From contig NC_067203.1 of NCBI RefSeq assembly GCF_026262505.1, forward strand, positions 20,999,411 through 21,063,410: 64,000 nucleotides of DNA. The letters run 5' to 3'. Source of the DNA: Trichomonas vaginalis G3 (Eukaryota > Parabasalia > Trichomonadida > Trichomonadidae). The notes under the pieces are model-generated. The model was not told the origin of the DNA. It was given only the letters and a program-made list of their open reading frames with translations, and made no database searches. Positions 29,753-39,053 of the stretch are shown here, in pieces; the stretch's first letter is position 1; the number at the start of each line of letters is the position of its first letter. The translations under genes and the position numbers were made by a program.

Positions 29753-29849
29753 AAATTTATTTTTGTGCTATGTTTTCATACGTGTGAGGGTGGTGATATC
29801 ATTTATTTTTAAGTTTATTTTTAAGTTTATTTTTATTTTATTTTTATAA

Positions 29850-30134
29850 ATGACAGAACAAAAGCAACTCATTCGAATTCCACAGTATAACAAACATACA
29901 TTTAAACATTTATTCTTCCTTCCTGAGCATAACATGTTCTTTCAAATACATCCGAGACCAGTTGACTTTTCATTGACTGTGTATAAAGATAGAAATAGTT
30001 ATATCATTAAACCATACGATGACGAAGGTAAGTTATGTAAATTGTACGTTAAGAAGTTAGAGAAAGTTTATGGCTTCAAGTATGACTACAATAGGGTTAA
30101 CACTGATGATGAAGATATTGAGGAAAATTTATGA
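29850..30134 (+). CDS. small conserved TIR-encoded protein (right copy)
   Basis: Encodes the same 94 residues as 8978-9262, pointing outward to the right end. The upstream region has repeated TTTATTTTTAAG, a few copies longer than in the left TIR. Function unknown. Confidence 0.75.
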   Translation: MTEQKQLIRIPQYNKHTFKHLFFLPEHNMFFQIHPRPVDFSLTVYKDRNSYIIKPYDDEGKLCKLYVKKLEKVYGFKYDYNRVNTDDEDIEENL

Positions 30135-30295
30135 GAACATTAGTGAAGTCGTTAGTGAGAACGATAGTGAGAACGTTTATTTTTTACATTAGTGAGTTCG
30201 TTAGTGAAGTGGTTGGCGGCTTTGTAAAGTGTCAAATTCACAAGTATTGGGTAAGGTGGAACGCAGTGCCGCCGTACCCATGACTTGTATACTAA

Positions 30296-30405
30296 CTCTG
30301 TTTGAAGAGCTTGAACCGGAAACTCAGGAAAGAGTCATGCAAACAATAAGCGAAGACTCAAATACAAACTATGACAAAATCTTTCTAGGATATAGGTTAC
30401 CTGAG
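30296..30405 (+). repeat. 110-bp direct repeat flanking element A (right copy)
   Basis: Second copy of 8707-8816 with two base differences. It directly follows the end of the right TIR. Confidence 0.9.
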
Positions 30406-30672
30406 ATGGGCGACCAGAGCCCAAAGGCAAAAAGGACATGGGAAATTTACAACATACTAGGTGAACATGAGGCAAAGATGCAACAACTTGAAGCAGAGGG
30501 CAAGTTACCAAAAGCGACACCAAAGAAGAAGAGAAGAGTAGAACAAAGTGAATGTAGTGAAGAAGTAACTTCATCTAGTGAAAGTAGTGGCAATGAAGGA
30601 AAAAGAAGAGTTAAAAACTCAATCAGGAAGAAAGTAAAGCTTGGTCCGAGTGGGTTCTATTATGACATATAA
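30296..30672 (+). pseudogene. element B gene interrupted by element A (right part)
   Basis: Remainder of the gene begun at 8226, opening with the 110-bp duplication. The tail is charged and lysine/serine/glutamate-rich (PKKKRRVEQSECSEE), including a nuclear-localisation-like PKKKRRV. Function unknown. Confidence 0.65.
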
Positions 30673-30704
30673 ATCCAACTATTCTATATTTTTACCCATA
30701 TGAA

Positions 30705-32182
30705 ATGTACGCCGCTCAGAATATAACGCCAACAATTTTGGATGCCATGAACGGAAATGTTTCCAAATGGTATAACGAATGCGACAATGCCATTAGAAGG
30801 TCAGAAATAGTTCCAGGAACTTACGAATATACAACTGCTGTTTCTTATGGAAACGTAGGTGAGTTTGGAGAAGGTTCTTCAACAACAGTAGATATTGCTT
30901 GCGACAGGTTTCATATTATTTCTATTGACAACTCATTCTTATACGTGGAACAAGACATTGAAATAAAACCTTCTGCCAAGTTGTCTGACAAGAAAGGTTG
31001 CAATGGAATTTTCTATGTCGGATACCAATATGCTCCAGAAGTTTTCATGGGATATAAGATATATTCTAACTCTGACTTAGTTCAAACAGTAACATGGGCA
31101 AACTATGAATGGTTCGCTTTGAGAAACTCAGTACAACCACAAGCTAGAGAACAAACAGACCAGTATGCAACTATTGAGAAAATAAGAAGACTTGACCCTA
31201 ACGTTCCAGGAGTTTATGTTAACCTTTCTGGACAAACTGCAGCAGCAGTAACCAAAGTAAAACTGAAACTTAGAGTTCCTTTGTCATCTTTCCTCATCTT
31301 TAGGTTCTTAAGATACTTACCAAACTGGGCAGGAAAAATTTCTATCGAACTTACTCCAAGCAAAAATAACTTAGTCATTGCACCAACACAAGACCCATTC
31401 ACTATTACAGACGTAAAGGGAACAAATCAAACGTCATTCGCTGAATTTTGCAAAGACAAAGTTGACTTAGACTTTGGTTTCTCAAACTTCAACAATGAAG
31501 TAAACTATTATTTCAATGCTGCTGGAACTGCTTGGGACCCAGTTAAGTTCACATGCGAAAAATTTGAATGCAAGAGAATAGAAAGCAGACTTGCAGTCTA
31601 TATGTTGGACCCAGATATTTCAAATGCTTTAGCTGCCAAATATATTGCAGTTCCACTTATGTTCCCTATACACCAAATATCTGTCAAAGACTTTGCAACC
31701 CTGGTATTAAATATCATATAAACATAGATGGCAAATATTATCCAAGAGAAGAATATTCTACAGTTGAGGATATGAGGTCATACAACTTGACATTAGATGC
31801 TATGAACTTTAACAACAACTTCACAACAACCATTAACCCTGAAATGCAAAGTTCTATTATGCCATATGTGAAAGTATGGACTCATACAGGAGGTCAAAAA
31901 ACTCAATATACAAATGGAGACCGTTCAAACTTTTGGCTTGGCATTCCATTTGCTGACTCAGAAGACTTTATGGGTGGTATTTCAACTGTTGGTACTGTAC
32001 AAATACAATATACTGGTGACAGAGACGGTCCAGATGAATTGAGAGCAAAGAAGTTTACAAAACCAATAGCACTTTTCACGGAAGATGCTCTTTTGAAGAT
32101 TCGTTCGATGAAACCTGCTGGGGCTCCTCAGATTGGCATAACGACAGCTTCCATCGAGCAGATTTTGGCAGCAGGTCAGTAA
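30705..32182 (+). pseudogene. double-jelly-roll major capsid protein of element B, fossil
   Basis: Capsid protein gene with the parts FYVGYQYAPEVFMGYKIYS, a VKLKLRVPLSSFLIFRFLRY block and WAGKISIELTP, which correspond in order to the capsid gene of element A. The C-terminal part is strand-rich and contains MPYVKVWTHTGGQ. Broken, about one break. The divergence between the A and B capsids shows that they belong to separate lineages. Confidence 0.8.
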
Positions 32183-32495
32183 GTTGTTCTTGAACTGACT
32201 TCTCTCCGTCAAATATTGACAGTACGCCAGTTTTGACATAATATTGTATTATAAACTTTCCTTTAGTAATATCTGTAAGTTTTGAAGTTATATTTTTGTC
32301 TGCTTCAAGAACTTTCACCATTTCAGTTATACCAACTTTCTTTGCTTTATGAAAATATTTAGGTTCAGCAAAGACTGCTATTCTATAACATTTTCCATTG
32401 TTTGTGTAAAGAACTATTCTGTCAATGTATTTGTATTGTTTGTGAGTATAAACTTTGTTCTGCTTCAATTCAATAAGATATCCGAATACGTCCAT
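32076..32495 (-). CDS. small hypothetical protein convergent with the capsid gene
   Basis: A 139-residue protein starting MDVFGYLIELKQNKVYTH. Strand-rich pattern with IDRIVLYTNNGKCYRIAVFA in the first half; the frame runs about 107 bases into the 3' end of the capsid gene on the other strand. It is divergent from 32514 by 18 bases, sharing a promoter region. Function unknown. Confidence 0.55.
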   Translation of the reverse strand: MDVFGYLIELKQNKVYTHKQYKYIDRIVLYTNNGKCYRIAVFAEPKYFHKAKKVGITEMVKVLEADKNITSKLTDITKGKFIIQYYVKTGVLSIFDGEKSVQEQLTDLLPKSARWKLSLCQSEEPQQVSSNESSKEHLP

Positions 32496-32513
32496 CTTTT
32501 TATTCTAAGTAAA

Positions 32514-33092
32514 ATGTCATTTCCGAAAAATAGAAGCGTAAGTGTTTCAAAAGGTTTAATGGCGGTGGCAGATGTGAAGTTAAATTCACCAACTCAAACA
32601 AACAGTCAAAGTGTTGTTGTCAATGTCAAAGACAGAGATGTTGAAGTGGGGAAACCATACGAAGACGAAGATGGTATAACAATTGTTCCTGTAAAAGAAC
32701 CAACATATCCTGAAGTTACCAGAGACTTAAGTTCTGTTGCAGATATTCGAAACGACTACCAACAACTGAAAGACAAACTTCAAACTCAGGAGAAGATTTG
32801 TCAAGCTTTAAGTATAATGTTAAACTTGGGCGAACACAACCCTGTAAAAGTGAACTCATATGTCATTGCACCTCATGAAGTTTTGAAAGAACTATTGAAA
32901 CTTTTGACAGAGGCAGACGATATAAACATCAAAGAAATAGAACCCGACATTAGTTGCTGTGGTGTTTCATATAATGTCATTGACAAGATATATGTTATGA
33001 AAGGAGGTGAAACGTTGAACTTAAAATATAGTTTCCCAGACGTTATAAAAATATTTGACGACCACAACATTTCATTAAAGTTTATTTGCTAA
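32514..33092 (+). CDS. conserved Polinton protein with CCG motif (element B)
   Basis: A 192-residue homologue of 26123-26737: a disordered start, a helical middle (SVADIRNDYQQLKDKLQTQE), then EIEPDISCCGVSYN and a strand-rich end. The ATG at 32514 is chosen because the upstream extension overlaps the divergent gene and has unlike composition. The pair A/B makes this one of the few genes shared by both lineages besides capsid and ATPase. Confidence 0.65.
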   Translation: MSFPKNRSVSVSKGLMAVADVKLNSPTQTNSQSVVVNVKDRDVEVGKPYEDEDGITIVPVKEPTYPEVTRDLSSVADIRNDYQQLKDKLQTQEKICQALSIMLNLGEHNPVKVNSYVIAPHEVLKELLKLLTEADDINIKEIEPDISCCGVSYNVIDKIYVMKGGETLNLKYSFPDVIKIFDDHNISLKFIC

Positions 33093-33096
33093 GTAA

Positions 33097-33890
33097 ATGG
33101 CAGAAGACATAATGGTTATACTATTACGACTAAAAACCCTGAGTCATATAATTCTATAACAACAAACTTACAAAGTCCTCAAGGACGGTATTGTAAACTA
33201 ACCTTAAACACAATGACGACTAAAGCCTGTTTTGCTCTTTGACACCAGAAGACTTTATTGTTGTGAATGGTAAAAAATACTCCTTTGAAGATACTTACTC
33301 AGATATACCACCAACAGGTTTTGTTGACTTATTTAATACTTTAAGGACGGGTGTAACATGTGCTGCAACTAGAGCAGGTTTCATTATGTTTGGATGTCCG
33401 ACTGAGTTTACTATAAACGATATGAGCTATAATACAAACTTATTTCTGGTTTTTACTACCAACAGTTTCCTATAACAGGAAAAGGTGTCATACAAGGAAT
33501 GTCTATTCCATTGACATTAAGCACACCAATCTTATATATTGTTTCAAACTTAGGTTCAAAGTGTTATTCGAATGTGACAGAAACTATTATGACCAAAAGA
33601 TACTTATGCGTATAAACAATACTTTCTCTGCTGGTTTGCCTATTGTTCATTCGAATGCAGAATTTTCAACCTTAGTGAACTCAAACACTTTGGCAAGTAT
33701 AACGTTGACATTAGTTGACGCAAACTTTGTTCCTGTAAAACTTTTATGTCCTATGTATTTGTCAATGACGGCAGAAAGTTTCGAATTGGAAGATGCAACT
33801 GGTGAAAGTATTGTATTACAAGAACAACTTCAACAACAAATAGCTCAAGAACAACAAATGCAACAAATGGAACAACAAAGTCAAGAATAA
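33097..33890 (+). pseudogene. minor capsid (penton-like) gene of element B, fossil
   Basis: Coding remnant starting five bases after the CCG-motif gene. Strand-rich blocks (DFIVVNGKKYSFEDTYSD; FIMFGCPTEFTINDM) lead to ITLTLVDANFVPVKLLCP, the closing strand pattern seen in Polinton vertex proteins, and a glutamine-rich tail. Broken, about three breaks. Confidence 0.55.
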
Positions 33891-33920
33891 AAAAATAATA
33901 TTTTTTTTATTTTTATAAAA

Positions 33921-35153
33921 ATGTACAGAATAGATGTTTCAGATTTTTATGACTTCCAAGCATTCAGAAATATGTGTCCATTTAGAGACTATAACAAAGC
34001 AGTCGAGAATTTGAAACGTTTAGTCATTTATGTCGACTCTGCCCCAGAATGTTATGTTATGAAAGAATGTGATGTTGTATTTAACAAACCAAGAGCAACA
34101 ATAGTGTCTGAGCAAGAATGTAGACAGAAACTTAAGAAAATAAAAGTTGTACAAGTTGGAATGAAGATGTTAGATGCTTGGGATATCTTATTGTCAAAGT
34201 TAGAAGATTTTTCAGTTCGAGGTATAAAGTTCTATACACTTTCTCCAAACTTCTATTCTATCTTCACTGGATATAAATACGAACAAGTAGAATGGAAACA
34301 CAGTATTATAGAAGCTTGGTTAGACCATGTCAAAGAAATTATATGCAATGGAAACGAAAGAGTCTATGAGTATATCTTATGTTGGTTTGCAAATATCTTA
34401 CAACATCCAAGTGCTAAAAATGAAACTGCTCTCATTATAATTGGAAAACAAGGAACTGGTAAGAATACTTTCTTTACAGATATTTTGTGCAAACTGTTAG
34501 AAGGTTATTCGAATCCGAATATGACAAACTTAGAAAACATCTGTGGCAAGTTTAACTCCTCAATAGAGAATATGAAACTTATAGTTTGCAATGAACTTCA
34601 AAGTATAGATACAACAAAAGTTTTGAACTCAGATGCTTTGAAGAGTCTTATAACAGACAAAGTTGGAGTTGTTGAAAGAAAGTATAAAGACCAAAGAGTT
34701 TGTGAAAATGTTGCAAACTTCATTATGGTTTCAAACAATGCTGTTCCGATGAAGTTAGAAAGTTCTGACAGAAGATATGTAGTTGTCAGAACGTCAGATT
34801 CTCATATGCAAGATACAGAATATTTTGACGACTTAGCAGAAACTTTGACATCTGACTTTTACAACCACTTGTTCTCATATTTCATGACATTAGATATTTC
34901 TAAGTTCAATCCAAGACAAATTCCACATACCGAAGAGAGACAAACATTGTTAGAAGCAAACAAGAGTGTATATGAACTGTTCATAGATGAAACTGACTTT
35001 GTGTCATTAGATGAAAGGTCATTGTACGATTCGTATAAACAATATTGTCAAGAATATGGTTATATGGCAGCTTCTAAACGTACATTCTTGGCAAATGTCA
35101 AAAGTCTTTTAGATGTTCAGAATGGTGTATATACAAAGAAAAATTTTTTCTGA
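33921..35153 (+). CDS. superfamily 3 helicase (D5/P4-type)
   Basis: A 410-residue SF3 helicase that would unwind element DNA during replication. Walker A GKQGTGKN at residues 175-182, Walker B IVCNE with E225, motif C FIMVSNNAVP with N272, and the arginine-finger region SSDRRYVVV near 284. The C-terminal 60 residues (SLYDSYKQYCQEYG) match the winged-helix tail of D5-type helicases. The N-terminal 110 residues are unassigned; no primase motif was recognised. A related C-terminal fragment is at 49051-49535. The frame is continuous. Confidence 0.9.
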   Translation: MYRIDVSDFYDFQAFRNMCPFRDYNKAVENLKRLVIYVDSAPECYVMKECDVVFNKPRATIVSEQECRQKLKKIKVVQVGMKMLDAWDILLSKLEDFSVRGIKFYTLSPNFYSIFTGYKYEQVEWKHSIIEAWLDHVKEIICNGNERVYEYILCWFANILQHPSAKNETALIIIGKQGTGKNTFFTDILCKLLEGYSNPNMTNLENICGKFNSSIENMKLIVCNELQSIDTTKVLNSDALKSLITDKVGVVERKYKDQRVCENVANFIMVSNNAVPMKLESSDRRYVVVRTSDSHMQDTEYFDDLAETLTSDFYNHLFSYFMTLDISKFNPRQIPHTEERQTLLEANKSVYELFIDETDFVSLDERSLYDSYKQYCQEYGYMAASKRTFLANVKSLLDVQNGVYTKKNFF

Positions 35154-35193
35154 GTAAATTTTTAAAAAAATATTTTTTTATCCGATAGAAAAG

Positions 35194-35613
35194 ATGACGA
35201 AATTCATCTCAGTAAACAAGTACATGTCAGGACTTAAAGAAGAACTAGACCCATTCACATATTTGAATGTTTACTTCTACCATTTTGAAAAGTCTTCATT
35301 CAGCAAAGTTTGGAACATCGAACCAGTTAAGTTTGCTATTGTGACTAAAAATGGTGCGAAATTTGAAGACTTAGACATAGAAGGTTTTTTAACAGTCAAA
35401 GAAAGTTTTGACAGAAGGTTCTCAAACCTTAAAGAAGGCAAAGCATCCAAACTTGTTATACCTTATGAACCAAAGAAGACAGACGACTATGAATATTATG
35501 AGTCTAAAGTTGTAGAAGTTCAAGGTAAATTGGGTAAAAAGCTATTAGAGTCTAAGCCAGTGTTTACTCCTAAAGAGGAAGAGAACATTGACATTGACCC
35601 AGAAATGTTCTAA
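35194..35613 (+). CDS. hypothetical protein downstream of the helicase
   Basis: A 139-residue protein, strand-rich in the first 80 residues with an acidic tail ending IDIDPEMF. The place right after the helicase and the acidic tail are typical of viral single-stranded-DNA-binding proteins, and 17406-17880 next to PolB in element A has a similar tail. The role is inferred; no diagnostic motif is visible. Confidence 0.55.
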   Translation: MTKFISVNKYMSGLKEELDPFTYLNVYFYHFEKSSFSKVWNIEPVKFAIVTKNGAKFEDLDIEGFLTVKESFDRRFSNLKEGKASKLVIPYEPKKTDDYEYYESKVVEVQGKLGKKLLESKPVFTPKEEENIDIDPEMF

Positions 35614-35629
35614 AAATAAAATTTTATTT

Positions 35630-36073
35630 TTACATGTCAAATTTCTTCTTCGGTGGAATTGTCTCTGGTTCTTTCTTCTCTTCTTCTACTTTCTTTTCTC
35701 TCTTCTTCTTTTCTGGTGGTGAGACGTCAAATTTCTCAGAACCATATTTCTGTAAAAGTTCTTTGTCCTTTAATAGCTCATCTATTCTGTTTTCTATTTC
35801 ATCTTCAAGAACAGCGCATGTGTCTTCTTTGCATTCTAAGAACTTTTGTTGGACTTCATCTTTCCAATCGGCGTCATCTCTGTCAACAAGTCTGTCATTG
35901 ACAAATTTTAAGACTGCTCTTTGTAATGTTTTATGGTTCTTGTCATATTCCCAGAAACAGAACTTTAGAACAAATTCACCTTTCTTGTTTACACTATGTA
36001 AGATTTTATGGTCGACAGATGTTTTGCTGTCAAAAAGTTTGTCTCGAATATAGATAGCGAAATCGCTAGACAT
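35630..36073 (-). CDS. charged hypothetical protein
   Basis: A 147-residue protein starting MSSDFAIYIRDKLFDSK. The middle is helical and acidic; the end is a lysine/glutamate tract with PPKKKFDM. It converges with 35194-35613 (16 bases apart) and is divergent from the ATPase gene. Function unknown. Confidence 0.6.
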   Translation of the reverse strand: MSSDFAIYIRDKLFDSKTSVDHKILHSVNKKGEFVLKFCFWEYDKNHKTLQRAVLKFVNDRLVDRDDADWKDEVQQKFLECKEDTCAVLEDEIENRIDELLKDKELLQKYGSEKFDVSPPEKKKREKKVEEEKKEPETIPPKKKFDM

Positions 36074-36109
36074 TTTCTAAAAGATAAAAATTTTAATTTT
36101 TCTAAAAAT

Positions 36110-36986
36110 ATGTTAGAAAAAAAGTTTGCTGACATTGACAAGAAATTTGAGAATGTTTTAGACAAGAACAAGAGGAAGTTAGAAAATTCTCAGATAAAGC
36201 CTATACATGACAAGTTCTTATTTGCTCAGAATGGTATAACAGGTCTAATTGCACCACCTGGGTCGGGTAAGACTTTCACTTATCTTTAAAATGGCTGCAC
36301 AACAACAAGAACTAGATGAGAAGAACCCATTCTATGAGTTAGTTGTTATTTGTTCGACTTCTGGTCAATTTGACCAAACCGTCAATTCGTTCAAAGATAT
36401 TATAAAGAAGTCTAAGTTAGTATGTATAAAGGATACTGAGTTGTTAGATTGGATAAAGAAGTACCAAAGAAGAGTTTTGAAGTATAATGCTATAAATGAG
36501 TATATAAATTCGAAGTTTAAAGACCCAAATGAGGAAATGCAGAGAATATTAGAGAAGAAACACTTCAGAAACAAACAGAAAGAGATAGAATACATTTCGA
36601 AGAAATTGCAATCTTACGATTGGAAGACTTACCCTCATAGATGTCTTCTTATCTTAGATGATTTCGCCTCTCATCCTTTGTTAAAGAACAGAGAACAAGA
36701 TATGTGTCGAATTCTTAAGAAGCTCAGACACTTTAACATCTCAGTTGTCATTTGTGTACAGACAGCAAAGAGTTTAAGTAAGGATGTTAAAAGAATACTT
36801 ACTGACATAATACTTTTCCCCGGATTGTCCGAAGACGATTTCATGGAACTTATGAAAGAGTCCATGGCAGGTAAGTTTGACAGACATGAACTATGGGAGA
36901 AGTACAAAGTCATACAAGACCCTCATACTTCTTTCAGAATTCATATCTACGCAAACAAAGTTCAAATTGTAAAAAGTCAAGCTTGA
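36110..36986 (+). pseudogene. A32-like packaging ATPase of element B, fossil
   Basis: Homologue of 27161-28048. Walker A lies in APPGSGKTFT and Walker B in CLLILDDF; the block SVVICVQTAKSL fits the sensor strand. The N-terminus is a lysine-rich helix. About one break. Its presence with capsid genes argues that element B once formed particles. Confidence 0.75.
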
Positions 36987-37412
36987 AAATTCATTATTTT
37001 TGTGCTGAATTCAATAAAAATATATTTTTAGGGTAGATGGGTATATCTAACCCGATTTCTAACCTCATTTCTACCCTCATGAATTTTCATGAATTTTCAT
37101 GAATTTTATATATTAATGTTTTCGTTAAGGCACTTTGTGCCGTCAGTCAGTTAATGAAATTTACACCAAAAATATATTTTAGGGTAGATGGTTAGATCTA
37201 ACCCGATTTCTAACCCGATTTCTACCCCAGTTATTTTATAAACGTTTTACATGGTAAACGTTATTTTTGGAATTTTGTGAAAACTCAACGGTTTGACACG
37301 TGCCCTAAAAATTATTTTACTCAGAATTTTGTGCTGAATTCAATAAAAATATATTTTAGGGTAGAAGGTTAGATCTAACCCGATATCTACCCTCATTTCT
37401 ACCCCAGTTATT
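36987..37412. repeat. cluster of three type 2 AGATCT cassettes and one hairpin
   Basis: Non-coding stretch between two convergent genes. Cassettes lie at 37030-37076, 37181-37227 and 37368-37404, each with GGGTAGA, GGTTAGATCTAACC (the first has a changed core) and TCTACCC arms. Between the first two is the perfect hairpin GGCACTTTGTGCC at 37129-37141 and repeats of CATGAATTTT. Confidence 0.8.
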
Positions 37413-38351
37413 TTATAACCGTTTTACATGGTAAACGTTATGAATTCGTGAGACTCTAAACAGTTTTGTAGCTTCTATTTCTTCGCTGAGGATATCAAAA
37501 ATTTTAACAATGCCGAAAGTTTCTTTATACTTCTTCTTGACGTCAGATAGAAGGAAATCATCAGCTGTGGGATAGTTTTTGTTCAGAAATGCTAACATGT
37601 CCATTTTATCTTCTACCGGCTTCTCTGCCTCCCTCTTTAAATCTGCATAGTCGTTTCTCATTCTTTCTATCTCTTTTACTGAATAGTTATATTTCCTAAT
37701 TGCTGCTTTACATTTTGAACATTGCGGATTCATTTTTGCGTTATATTCTGAAACCTTACCTGCTAAAACAACTAAGGCGTCAATGGTTTTCTTTAAATCT
37801 GAAGCAGTTGGTTTTATCTGTTCATTCCATACTTTACCTCTTCTATCTTTATCTCTTATCTGCCATACACATTTTGCAACTAATGAAACAAAGTTATCGT
37901 ATGTCTTAAACTCCCCAGATTTATATATGTCAGAGATGTTCTTATATACCATGTCGCAATCTTTGTCCATAACTTTATGGTTGCAATGATATCCTAGAAA
38001 CTCATAATTTACCTTTCGTATGAACTTCTTTATTTCTACTGAGTCAGTTGGTTTCACTTCTATTTCATCGAATTCAGGAATAGTGAGTTTTTGTTGTTGG
38101 ATTTAAGGCAATTTGGGTAAATGGTCAATAATGTCCTGCATGTCATAAAGATATTCTTCATTTTCTTCATCCTGTGCGGTACAGTCTAAATTACTTGTTA
38201 AAAGTTCTTGCTTAATTTTTTGTATTTCTGTTCCAAAACTATATGAAGAAGGAATGAAGTTTTTCATCTCTACTAACATAGATGTTGGATTCATGACTAA
38301 TGAATTTGGTGAAGTTGTTTGAATTGTTGTTGTGCCGATTGTTGAAATCAT
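37413..38351 (-). pseudogene. conserved Polinton hypothetical gene (second copy), fossil
   Basis: Closely similar to 19673-20609 over the whole length, including MISTIGTTTIQT, the CSKCKAAIRKYNYS cysteine pair and the HVKRL end. Better preserved, about one break. It also shares the T-rich promoter tract. It belongs to B or to the left part of C; I cannot decide. Confidence 0.65.
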
Positions 38352-38359
38352 ATCTTTTA

Positions 38360-38391
38360 TACAAAATAAAAAAATAAATAAAAATAAAGTT
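38360..38391 (-). promoter_or_regulatory. T-rich promoter-like tract
   Basis: TTTTATTTATTTTTTTATTT then TGTATAAAAG before the ATG at 38351, the same element and spacing as at 20618-20649. Confidence 0.6.
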
Positions 38392-38433
38392 AGTTTTATT
38401 TTTGATTTCGGGAAAATTCATGAAAATTCATGA

Positions 38434-38480
38434 GGGTAGAAATCGGGTTAGAAATGAGGTTAGATCTAACCATCTACCCT
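38434..38480. repeat. AGATCT cassette, type 2 (inverted)
   Basis: GGGTAGA and GGTTAGA arms, GGTTAGATCTAACC core, and closing TCTACCC. It overlaps the 3' end of the gene at 38466, which takes its stop codon from the core. It is the counterpart of the type 1 cassette at 20727. Confidence 0.85.
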
Positions 38481-38828
38481 AAACATTATTTTTTGGTCCG
38501 GGAACAACTTTCTCTCAATTGGAGCTGTAGCATACTCTTTGCGTAATCGGTTCAGACCTTCTTCGAAGTCTTGGTCTCTCTTCGATTGAGATTGGAATTG
38601 GAATTGCTGGGGTGGAGCTTGCTGGAACAACCAAGGGTTGGGGAAGTAAGGCATAGGCTGAGGAGGGTAGTTCGGGAAGCCTTGTGGTGGGTAGTAACCT
38701 TGAGGTGGAAATTGGTAGTAATTCGGGGGTACTTGCTGGAACTGAGGTTGCTGAGGAGACTGTTGTGGTTCTGCAGCTTTCGGTTCTTCTGGCTTTGGAA
38801 GACATTCAGGAAGAGGAACGTCAGTCAT
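38466..38828 (-). CDS. proline/glutamine/tyrosine-rich protein
   Basis: A 120-residue protein starting MTDVPLPECLPKPEEPK, followed by PPQGYYPPQGFPNYPPQP-type low complexity and a charged C-terminal helix. The last six residues are encoded by a cassette arm. A scaffold or phase-separating virion protein is conceivable; no family recognised. Divergent from 39054-39428, with 22-bp repeats between. Confidence 0.5.
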   Translation of the reverse strand: MTDVPLPECLPKPEEPKAAEPQQSPQQPQFQQVPPNYYQFPPQGYYPPQGFPNYPPQPMPYFPNPWLFQQAPPQQFQFQSQSKRDQDFEEGLNRLRKEYATAPIERKLFPDQKIMFRVDG

Positions 38829-38837
38829 CCGTTTGTG

Positions 38838-38935
38838 TCCTGTCGGAAGGAAGAACTTTTTCTGTCGGAAGGAAGAACTTTTTCTGTCGGAAGGAAAAAC
38901 TTTTTCTGTCGGAAGGAAAAACTTTTTCTGAAGTT
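38838..38935. repeat. 22-bp tandem repeat, four copies
   Basis: Four copies of TTTTTCTGTCGGAAGGAAGAAC (given in shortened form CTGTCGGAAGGAAGAAC) between two divergent genes, with further diverged copies at 38998-39060. TTCCTGTCGGAAGGAA is itself nearly palindromic, so each unit could bind a dimeric protein. Confidence 0.85.
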
Positions 38936-39053
38936 CGACCAAAAAGTTCTCAATTTTCGAAAATTTGAATGGTTTACGGACGGACAACTGGAAGAGTTCT
39001 TCCTGTCGGAAGGAAAAATTTTTCCCTTTGTCGGGAAAATATTTTCCTGTCGG

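Larger units (their letters stand above)
8817..30295. mobile_element. Polinton/Maverick element A
   Basis: A 21.5-kb virus-like element with inverted ends starting TTAGTATACAAGTC and about 0.63-kb TIRs. Parts: double-jelly-roll capsid gene, minor capsid candidates, protein-primed PolB, two KilA-N genes, rve integrase, phage-like fibre, A32/FtsK-type ATPase and many small genes. It is inserted in element B. TIR copies are almost identical, suggesting a fairly recent arrival, yet roughly twenty breaks are spread over capsid, polymerase, KilA-N and fibre genes, so it looks broken. Confidence 0.9.
29672..30295. repeat. right TIR of element A
   Basis: Inverted copy of 8817-9445. A few short indels in T-runs and a handful of substitutions separate the copies, so the pair is young or kept alike by conversion. 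Confidence 0.9.
30296..37412 (+). mobile_element. Polinton-like element B, right part
   Basis: Continuation of element B to the right of A: capsid gene, CCG-motif gene, penton-like remnant, SF3 helicase, two small genes and packaging ATPase. The right limit is not defined; no TIR was recognised. Three type 2 cassettes follow the ATPase. No polymerase or integrase was found in the parts assigned to B. Confidence 0.6.

Noticed and set aside
38571-39053. Arginine/leucine-rich plus-strand frame before 39054
   Set aside because: It is the antisense of the proline/glutamine-rich minus-strand gene and of the 22-bp repeats; composition is not that of a real protein.
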